Shown in pieces: positions 55,555 through 63,000 of a DNA stretch of 64,000 nucleotides. Made by a program: the position numbers and the translations under genes. The notes under the pieces are model-generated. The model was not told the origin of the DNA, ran no database searches, and saw only the letters and a list, made by a program, of their open reading frames with translations. Origin of the DNA: Winogradskyella helgolandensis (lineage in GTDB: Bacteria > Bacteroidota > Bacteroidia > Flavobacteriales > Flavobacteriaceae); assembly GCF_013404085.1 (NCBI RefSeq), contig NZ_JABFHO010000001.1, positions 558,001 through 622,000 on the forward strand, in the 5' to 3' direction. Positions within the stretch are counted from its first letter, which is position 1. Every line of letters begins with the position of its first letter.

Positions 55555-56267
55555 TAAAATTCTTCCGAAAAATTCGCCAAAACCTAATTATGGAAAATAA
55601 AACATCCAAATACTTTAAATATGCCATTGGCGAAATTGTGCTTGTGGTTATTGGGATTTTAATTGCGCTGCAACTTAATAATTGGAATGATGTGCGAAAG
55701 AATAAAAACTACGAACAAGAAATTTTACTTTTAATTAATCAAAATTTAGAAAATGACTCCATTGTTTTAACTGAAGGATTAAAAAAATCAAAGCAAGCCA
55801 ATAAATTAACAGACAAACTACTAGAGCAAGTGGCTTTGGGAAATTATAGTGATAGTTTAAATTATTGGATGGGGAAAATTATTTGTTTTGAAAGGTTTAA
55901 TTCTCAATCTAGTGCCTTTGAAGTCTTAAAATCAAAAGGGATAGAAACCATTTCTAATAATGAACTTCAATTAGCATTAATATCATATTACGACGAAACA
56001 TTAAACAATGTTTATCAAGCACTCAATGATGTAGAAGGATCATTTAAAGCAGATTGGCTTCCCGTAATAAAACAAGAATTTTCAGATTTTAAATGGCGCG
56101 AGTATTGTAAACCTACGGATTCAAAAGCTTTTTTTGAGAACCCATCTAACCTTACATTTTTTAAACTTTTTAAGGATAATAGACTTGGTAGCGTATATAA
56201 TTTAGAGCAGGCATTAGAAAAAATATCTGAAATAAAAAAGCTTTCTAAGACAACCCAAAATGATTAA
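55551..56267 (+). CDS. DUF6090-like membrane protein, array copy 8
   Basis: 238 residues, same first 40 residues as copy 7, followed by the divergent domain QLNNWNDVRKNKNYEQEILL and the array motif FEVLKSKGIETISNNELQLA. It overlaps copy 9 by 8 bases (56260-56267). The codons of the first 40 residues are nearly the same as in its neighbours, while the rest shares little. Confidence 0.82.
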   Translation: MIKFFRKIRQNLIMENKTSKYFKYAIGEIVLVVIGILIALQLNNWNDVRKNKNYEQEILLLINQNLENDSIVLTEGLKKSKQANKLTDKLLEQVALGNYSDSLNYWMGKIICFERFNSQSSAFEVLKSKGIETISNNELQLALISYYDETLNNVYQALNDVEGSFKADWLPVIKQEFSDFKWREYCKPTDSKAFFENPSNLTFFKLFKDNRLGSVYNLEQALEKISEIKKLSKTTQND

Positions 56268-57024
56268 ATTCTTTAGACATATCCGCCAAAACCTCATTAT
56301 GGAGAACAAAACATCCAAATACTTTAAATATGCCATTGGCGAAATTGTGCTTGTGGTTATTGGGATTTTAATAGCATTAAGCATTAACAATTGGAGTAAT
56401 AACAAGCAACTACGTCATACAGAACAAGCCTATTTGTTATCGCTTCAAAGTGAATTTAAAACTAATCTTAATAAGGTAAATAAGACCATTTCAGATAATA
56501 AAAAACTAATGAATGACATAGAGCAAATGCTGACTTTATTTGATAGTAATGTTCGCGATACCATCAGTGATAAAGAAATATCGGGTTTAATATATTCAGT
56601 TTTCGGAAACTCAGTAACCTATAATCCTTCAAAAGGCGTATTAACTGATATTATTAGTTCAGGGAACTTAAATCTAATTCAAAATGAACAACTAAGACAA
56701 CAACTTGCTTCTTTTGAAGCCATGTTAGACAATGTTAAATTTCAAGAGATTGGTATTAATTCAGCAAAAGGGGAAATGATTAGCATGTTGAATAAAAATG
56801 GAAGTATCCGAAAAGTGCTAATTCATAGAGGTCAAAATTTTGAACATCAATCAATTTCCGATGCCGTTAACAATAAAAACTTGTTCAGTTTAACTGAATT
56901 TGAAAATGACCTTTTAAATTACTATTTGTCAATTAGAGGAGCAAATGGTCCAAAAGTTTTTGGTAGAATAAAAGAGCAAATAGAACTCATTTTAGTTGAT
57001 CTTGAATCAGAAATAAAATTATGA
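56260..57024 (+). CDS. DUF6090-like membrane protein, array copy 9
   Basis: 254 residues. The N-terminus (MIKFFRHIRQNLIMENKTSK) is like those of copies 7, 8 and 12, but the C-terminal domain is the close homologue of copy 1: LTLFDSNVRDTI, GVLTDIISSGNLNLIQNEQL, LASFE and NGPKVFG. The separate histories of the two ends are the clearest sign of exchange in the array. It overlaps copy 10 by four bases. Confidence 0.82.
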   Translation: MIKFFRHIRQNLIMENKTSKYFKYAIGEIVLVVIGILIALSINNWSNNKQLRHTEQAYLLSLQSEFKTNLNKVNKTISDNKKLMNDIEQMLTLFDSNVRDTISDKEISGLIYSVFGNSVTYNPSKGVLTDIISSGNLNLIQNEQLRQQLASFEAMLDNVKFQEIGINSAKGEMISMLNKNGSIRKVLIHRGQNFEHQSISDAVNNKNLFSLTEFENDLLNYYLSIRGANGPKVFGRIKEQIELILVDLESEIKL

Positions 57025-57770
57025 TTAAGTTTTTTAGACATATTAGAAAAGATCTTATGGAAAAAAACAAAACAGGAAAGTATTTGAAATATGCAATTGG
57101 CGAAATTATACTCGTAATGATAGGTATTCTTTTAGCATTACAAGTCAATAACTGGAACAACAATCGCATTGAGCAAAACGAAGAAAAAGAGGTAACTGCC
57201 AAACTACACGCAGATTTTAAAGAAAATAGAAAGGTGTTGAAAGATTTTCTGATTGAAGTTAATAATCAGATGAACGCGCAAATAACTCTAATGAATTTAG
57301 TTGGAGCTTCTAAAGAAGAACTCTATAAACATAATTTAGATAGCATATTTTATATTTCTTTTGGAGCTACTGAAATGGCTTTTGCCGATAATACCATTAA
57401 AAATATTATGCAAAGTGGAAAGTTCAATCTTTTGAAAAATGAAAAAATTACAGACTTACTTTATAAATGGAATACATTATCTGAAATTAGAAAAACTCGT
57501 ATGACAAAATTGGATGATTGGGCAAATGATAAGCTTATACCTTATTTATTACCCAAAATATCTTTTAAACAAATGGATATGACCAGTAATTATCCTTGGT
57601 CCGGAATTTCTAAAGTAAAACCAGATTATTATCCTGTGTTTCAAGAGGTAACATTCGAAAATTATTTAGACAATAGTATTTGGCATTATCAACAAGTAAA
57701 AAAGCGATGCGAAGAAACAGATAAGCTTATTGATGAAATAATTGATGCTACAAAACCTAAAGGGAAATGA
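57021..57770 (+). CDS. DUF6090-like membrane protein, array copy 10
   Basis: 249 residues: MIKFFRHIRKDLMEKNKTGK, helix AIGEIILVMIGILLALQVNN; this N-terminus is of the MEKNKxGKYLKY type, as in copy 3. C-terminal domain: VTAKLHADFKENRKVLKDFL and the array motif IKNIMQSGKFNLLKNEKITD. The stop overlaps the false start of element E11 (ATGA). Confidence 0.8.
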   Translation: MIKFFRHIRKDLMEKNKTGKYLKYAIGEIILVMIGILLALQVNNWNNNRIEQNEEKEVTAKLHADFKENRKVLKDFLIEVNNQMNAQITLMNLVGASKEELYKHNLDSIFYISFGATEMAFADNTIKNIMQSGKFNLLKNEKITDLLYKWNTLSEIRKTRMTKLDDWANDKLIPYLLPKISFKQMDMTSNYPWSGISKVKPDYYPVFQEVTFENYLDNSIWHYQQVKKRCEETDKLIDEIIDATKPKGK

Positions 57771-57876
57771 TAAAATTCTTCAGATTATCGAAACACAATT
57801 TTGCAGAAGCAAAATCAAAGGTCTAGCAGACCTTTGGTAAAAATAGCCGCTTGCGGAAAAAATAGAAACTAAAAAT
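57767..57876 (+). repeat. Three-hairpin element, copy E11
   Basis: ATTTTGC-AGAA-GCAAAAT (57798-57815), AAAGGTC-TAGCA-GACCTTT (57817-57835) and CCGCTTGCGG (57847-57856), all perfect. It begins with ATGATAAAATTCTTCAGA, which overlaps the stop of copy 10 exactly where the next array gene would be expected to begin; the frame MIKFFRLSKHNFAEAKSKV stops at 57824. The true start of copy 11 follows at 57877. Confidence 0.78.
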
Positions 57877-58647
57877 ATGATTAAATTCTTCCGACATATT
57901 AGAAAAGACCTCATGGAGAAAAACAAAACATCCAAATACTTTAAATACGCCATTGGAGAAATCATTCTTGTCGTAATTGGTATCCTCATCGCATTACAGA
58001 TTAACAATTGGAATGAAAACAGAAAACAATACATACAAGAGGAAAAATTATTAGTATCATTAAAATCCGACTTTTTAGAATCTAAAGATCGTTTACAACA
58101 AACGATGTACATGCAAAAAAATGTGATTAGAAAAAGTAGTGAACTTATTAAAATGTATGAAGATAAAATACCGCGTGCAAGTAACGACTCTATAAAGAAT
58201 TTTATTATTTATGGTGCTCAAAGCTGGTATCGTGCCGAATTTTTAACAGGAGCTTACGATGCCTATATTAGTACCGGAAACGCCGAATTATTGCGTAATA
58301 ACCAACTTAGAAAAATGCTTGCCGAGTATTTTTCAATTGTGAAATTAGGATTTGAAGATCAAGACAACAGTATGAATCTTCTAAATAATATGCAAAATAT
58401 AAGTGCTCCAGTCAGTGCGCATCTAGAATTACCTGTTGCCAGGAAACAAATTGGATTAGATACCCTAAGAAGTCCTAAAGAAGATATGGCTATTGACTTT
58501 ATTTTTAATCAAGACGCCTATTTTGGCCATCTCATGAATAGAGTTGCTGTTGAACATCTCAGATACGATATACAAAAAGAAATGCTCAATAGGACATCTC
58601 AAATATTAGTAATCCTAAACGATGAAATAGAATTGCAAAATGATTAA
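57877..58647 (+). CDS. DUF6090-like membrane protein, array copy 11
   Basis: 256 residues: MIKFFRHIRKDLMEKNKTSK, then YFKYAIGEIILVVIGILIAL. C-terminal domain own type: EEKLLVSLKSDFLESKDRLQ with the array motif YISTGNAELLRNNQLRKMLA. Overlaps copy 12 by 8 bases (58640-58647). Function unknown. Confidence 0.82.
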   Translation: MIKFFRHIRKDLMEKNKTSKYFKYAIGEIILVVIGILIALQINNWNENRKQYIQEEKLLVSLKSDFLESKDRLQQTMYMQKNVIRKSSELIKMYEDKIPRASNDSIKNFIIYGAQSWYRAEFLTGAYDAYISTGNAELLRNNQLRKMLAEYFSIVKLGFEDQDNSMNLLNNMQNISAPVSAHLELPVARKQIGLDTLRSPKEDMAIDFIFNQDAYFGHLMNRVAVEHLRYDIQKEMLNRTSQILVILNDEIELQND

Positions 58648-59377
58648 AATCTTTCGAAAAATTCGTCAAAACCTAATTATGGAAAATAAAACATCCAAAT
58701 ACTTTAAATACGCCATTGGCGAAATTATACTTGTGGTTATTGGTATTCTTATTGCACTTCAGATTAATAATTGGAATGAAGGTAAAAAAGCGAAAGAAAA
58801 AGAACATCAAGTTTTAACTGAAATCATTTCAGACTTAGACTTTACGCTTCAAGATTTAGACAGAGTTCTCAATAAAAGAACCAACAACTTAAATAGAACT
58901 ATAAATTCAATTAATACCATAATTGATGTGCTTAAAACCGATAAACCTTATCATGATTCTTTGGCATATCATTTTAGGGCAGTTCACGCTTACGATGAGA
59001 TAGATTTTAAAACCAGTGGTTATCAATCCTTAGTGTCTATTGGCACTGACCTCGTTGAAAACCCTAAGATTCGTTCAGCGATTGGTAAGTTTCACACCTC
59101 TTCTATTAACGATACTCAAGGTAGTTTTGAAGAAGTACATATGGATTTTTATAGCTATATGATGGATTATTACAGAAAGTACTTTACAACAGTTATTATT
59201 AGTAATTCTATTGACAAGATGGTTCCCAATGATTTTGAAGGACTAAAAAATGACAGCGAATATATACAATCATTAAATGCCTTTTTAGATGTTAATATCG
59301 CTTACTTCGAAACTTTAAGTCAAGTCAATGATGAAGCAGAGCAATTAAAAAAAGATATAGAAATTTATATAGAATAG
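58640..59377 (+). CDS. DUF6090-like membrane protein, array copy 12 (last)
   Basis: 245 residues: MIKIFRKIRQNLIMENKTSK, helix region as in copies 7 to 9, then a coiled domain (KEKEHQVLTEIISDLDFTLQ) with the array motif YQSLVSIGTDLVENPKIRSA. It ends the array; an inverted repeat (CTTGTCAT 59381-59388 with ATGACAAG 59446-59453) follows. Confidence 0.82.
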   Translation: MIKIFRKIRQNLIMENKTSKYFKYAIGEIILVVIGILIALQINNWNEGKKAKEKEHQVLTEIISDLDFTLQDLDRVLNKRTNNLNRTINSINTIIDVLKTDKPYHDSLAYHFRAVHAYDEIDFKTSGYQSLVSIGTDLVENPKIRSAIGKFHTSSINDTQGSFEEVHMDFYSYMMDYYRKYFTTVIISNSIDKMVPNDFEGLKNDSEYIQSLNAFLDVNIAYFETLSQVNDEAEQLKKDIEIYIE

Positions 59378-59580
59378 TGCCTTGTCATTCCGAACTTGAT
59401 GAGGTATTCACAGTGAGCTGAAAGCGTTATTACGTGTACGAAGGTATGACAAGACAAAACCAAATTTCGTCAGTTCTAGTGAAGTTGCCGGAGCAATTTT
59501 GTATCGAGAGACTGTAGAAAATGTAGGTCCAGAACTTCTCGATAAAATTTGAATAAATAGAACCCTCTCAAATCGGCATT
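59378..59580. other. Repeat-rich gap after the array
   Basis: No gene. Two degenerate palindromes: CTTGTCATTCCG (59381) with ATGACAAG (59446-59453), and TATCGAG (59502-59508) with CTCGATA (59538-59544). Both words look like dispersed flavobacterial intergenic repeats. The first may end transcription of the array. Confidence 0.55.
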
Positions 59581-59623
59581 TCTCAACTTAAAGAACAATT
59601 TAACAACAACAAAAAGTCTAAAC
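59581..59623 (+). repeat. Direct repeat, left copy (flanks the GIY-YIG remnant)
   Basis: Begins TCTCAACTTAAAGAACAATT and ends AAAGTCTAAAC. It matches 59950-59992 at 38 of 43 positions. The right copy stands in the upstream region of the macroglobulin gene, so the left one is probably the duplicate. Confidence 0.7.
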
Positions 59624-59630
59624 ACTTTTT

Positions 59631-59657
59631 GTCATTCCTGCGAAGGCAGGAATCCAC
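59631..59657 (-). repeat. Palindromic repeat, left end of the GIY-YIG unit
   Basis: The core ATTCCTGCGAAGGCAGGAAT is a hairpin; the full 27 bases, GTC at one end and CCAC at the other, are the inverse of 59860-59887 with one difference. A lone copy stands at 39276-39299. Confidence 0.8.
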
Positions 59658-59675
59658 TCGTAATAAAAAGGTATA

Positions 59676-59846
59676 ATGCATAAAAATGTTCATCAATACT
59701 ACCTGTATTTACTTTCAAAAAAATATAATGGAAATTTACATAAAGGTGTTAAATAGAAGCACCAATGGAAAATAGATATCATAGAAAAAGAGAATCCTAA
59801 TTGGAGTGACCTCTCTGAATATTGGCCAAGTCTCAACAAAATTTAA
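59676..59846 (+). pseudogene. Decayed GIY-YIG endonuclease gene
   Basis: From the ATG at 59676 the frame gives MHKNVHQYYLYLLSKKYNGN and LHKGVK, the first part of a small GIY-YIG protein (the usual form is YxYI/L...LYIGVT), then a TAG at 59754. In the same frame it goes on KHQWKIDIIEKENPNWSDLS and EYWPSLNKI to TAA at 59844, the typical C-terminal end (WKxxLIEKENPxWxDLxxYW). About 40 middle residues are missing. So this is a deleted, stopped remnant, 18 and 13 bases inside the two palindromes. Confidence 0.75.
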
Positions 59847-59859
59847 AATGAACTAATAA

Positions 59860-59887
59860 GTGGATTCCTGCCTTAGCAGGAATGACA
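59860..59887 (+). repeat. Palindromic repeat, right end of the GIY-YIG unit
   Basis: GTGGATTCCTGCC followed by TTAGCAGGAATGAC, the inverse of the left copy (59631-59657) with one difference in the loop. The pair encloses the GIY-YIG remnant. Confidence 0.8.
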
Positions 59888-59949
59888 AAACAGAACTATT
59901 TATTGATTACAAAAAGAATCCCAATTTCCTTAACTCATTTGCTAACAAT

Positions 59950-59992
59950 TCTTAACTTTAAGAACAATTTAACAATAACCTAAAGTCTAAAC
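59950..59992 (+). repeat. Direct repeat, right copy
   Basis: Begins TCTTAACTTTAAGAACAATT and ends AAAGTCTAAAC, 38 of 43 positions as in the left copy (59581-59623). It lies 80 bases upstream of the macroglobulin gene. Confidence 0.7.
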
Positions 59993-60016
59993 GTTTTAAA
60001 ATTGCCGTACTTATTT

Positions 60017-60040
60017 AACAAGAATGTACTTACTCTTGTT
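60017..60040 (+). promoter_or_regulatory. Inverted repeat before the macroglobulin gene
   Basis: AACAAGA (60017-60023) and TCTTGTT (60034-60040) with a ten-base spacer, 32 bases before the ATG. It could be an operator or a transcript leader hairpin. No clear -7 box was found beside it. Confidence 0.4.
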
Positions 60041-60071
60041 TTAATCACATTTTAAACTAAAATCCACCATC

Positions 60072-63000
60072 ATGAACATCAAAAAGCACCTCCTCCTACT
60101 CTTAATTCTCGTTTTTGTTGTGTCATGTAAAAAAACACCTGTAGAAACTGATAATATTTTTAAGTACCGCGATTACATCAGCTATACAACTTCAGGCTTA
60201 GTGTCTGTTGCCGATCCTATAAAAATCAGTCTTTCAGATACGGTTAACGGATGGGAAATCGATAAAACCCTACCAACAGAACTCGTTAAAATAACACCTC
60301 ACGTTCAAGGCCAATTAAAAGCCATGAACAACCACACCTTACTTTTCACACCAGATGAACATTTAGAACCTGCTACAGAGTACACTGTAAATGTTAAGTT
60401 AAATGATATTTATAAGAACGTTCCGAAAACATTTGAAGAATATACGTTTCAATTCAAAACTATTACGCCAAGTTTTAATATCACCACACAAAACCTACAA
60501 TCCTATAGTAAAGAATGGCAGTATATGTTTGCGCAATTACGATCGGCTGATGTAATTTCACTTGCCGAAGCTAAACAATTGGTGTCTGCTTCTCAGAATT
60601 CAAAATCATTACAATTAGTGTGGAATGACGCTGCTGAAACTTCAAAATTCTTCGAGTTTAAAATAGATAGTATCAACCGTTTAGTTGAAGATAGTAAAAT
60701 TGATATCGCATGGGATGGATCTGCCATAAAAGCGGAAAATAAAGGTGAAAATTTCATCACTATTCCAGGAAAAAATAACTTTACAATTGTGAATACGGAG
60801 GTGATTCAAAGTCCTGAGCAATTCTTATCACTTAACTTTTCAGACCCTTTAGTGAAGCAGCAAAATTTCGCTGGATTGGTGTCGCTTCAAGGCGTTAAAA
60901 ACCCTAAATATATTGTTGATGGTAATGTGTTGCGTGTGTATCCAGATTCTAAATTGGTTGGAGATATTCAAGTTGATGTCTTCCAAGGCATCAAAAACAC
61001 TGATGGTTTCAAATTGAAAAAGCCATTTTCAGAATTGGTAACCTTTGAAGAATTAAAACCTGAAGTAAGGCTCATCAGTAACGGCAGTATTCTTCCAAAT
61101 TCAAACGAATTAAAATTCAATTTTGAAGCGGTTAACTTGAGTAAAGTCGATGTGAGAATCATTAAAATATTTGAAGATAATGTCCTTCAGTTTTTACAAG
61201 ACTACAACATCAATGGCAATGACCAATATGCCATTAAAAAAGTAGGACGACGCATCGCCAAAGAAACCATCACCTTAATTCAAGAAGAGCATCAAAACAC
61301 AGGAAAATGGAAAGCCTACAGCATCGATTTATCTAAATACCTTAAAGCAGATCCTGGAGCTATCTATAGAGTAGAGTTAAGTTTTAAAAAGGAGTATTCG
61401 CTTTATGATTGTACCTCAAATGCAGAAACAACAAGCATTGATGACGATGACTACTATGATGATTATAATGAAGAGGATGACTACGCTTCTGAGGAAAGTA
61501 CTGAGGAAGAAGAAGACTTACGCGAAGAACGTTATTGGGACAATTTAACCTATAGCTACAGAAATACTAATTACCGTTGGAGAGATAGAGACAATCCTTG
61601 TACCGAATCTTATTTTAACTACGGCAATCGCGTGGTGTCTCAGAATTTAATCAGTTCAGATCTTGGTATAATTGCGAAGCAAGGTGCCGATAACACGTAT
61701 TTATTTGCGGTGACTAATATTTTAACGACAAGTCCAGAAAGCGCTACAAAAATCACCTTATACAATTACCAACAACAAGAATTAGCCGATGGCATTACCA
61801 ATAAAGAAGGCATGCTAAAAATCGATGCTAAACATAGAGCCGCTTTTGCCATTGCGACCAAAGGCAGCAATGTTAGTTATATTAAATTACATGATGGTAT
61901 GTCTTTATCGTTGAGTAAATTCGATGTGTCTGGTAACCGATTACAACGTGGTCTAAAAGGGTACATTTACGCCGAACGTGGCGTTTGGCGACCTGGAGAC
62001 AGTTTGTTTTTAACCTTTATGTTGAATGACATGGCGAATAAACTACCAAAACGTCATCCTGTAAAATTAGAAATCACAGATCCTGTTGGTAAATTGGTAT
62101 ACAGAAAAATATCTATAGACAACCTTAATAATTTCTATGATTTCATTGTACCAACCTCAACCGATTACAAAACCGGAAACTATAACGCGAAAGTTTCTGT
62201 TGGTGGTGCTACATTTTCAAAAGGCTTAAAAATTGAAACCGTAAAACCAAACCGATTAAAAATTAAAATCGATTTTGAAAACGACATTTTAACCAACAAC
62301 ACACCACTTCAAGGCGACTTAAACGTCACGTGGTTACATGGTGCACCAGCGAAAAATTTAAAGGCTGAAATAAAAGCTAAATTCACATCAACATATACCA
62401 GTTTTAAAGGCTATAAAGATTATGTTTTTAACGATCCTACACGCACATTTAATTCTGAAGAAACCAATGTGTTTGAAGGTAATTTAGACGCAGACGGAAA
62501 TGCCACTATCAATTCAAAATTGAATATTGGTAAAAATGCACCAGGTATGTTATCGGCTCAATTCCTAGTAAGAGCTTTTGAAAATGGCGGTGATTTTTCA
62601 CTAGATGCCTTTACCATGCCTTATGCACCTTACGAGAGTTTTGTTGGCTTGCAATCACCAAAAGGCAATAACTACGGTTCCTATTTTACAGATGAAAATC
62701 ACACCTTTGATATAGCAACCGTAACGGCTGAAGGAAAACCTATTAAAAGAGAGAAGCTAGAAGTTAAAGTATATAAGGTCGAATGGCGTTGGTGGTGGAA
62801 TTCCTCTTACGATAACCTATCGAGCTACGTATCGAGCAATTACCACAGACCAGTGCAGTCCTTTTTAGTCAATACAGATGCTAACGGTAAAGCGAATTTC
62901 AAATTGAAAATTCCAGAAGACGAACGCGGACGTTACTTAATTAGAGTTGTAGATCCTGTTAGCGGACATGCCACAGGAAGAACGGCTTATTTCTATAAAA

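Noticed and set aside
49267..57876. CRISPR-like array, because repeats alternate with unique sequence
   Set aside because: Repeats are ~110 bases, few, and separated by protein genes; no cas genes are present.
59381..59544. Possible tRNA or structured RNA in the palindromic gap after the array
   Set aside because: No cloverleaf, T-loop or CCA pattern could be drawn; the parts look like decayed repeats.
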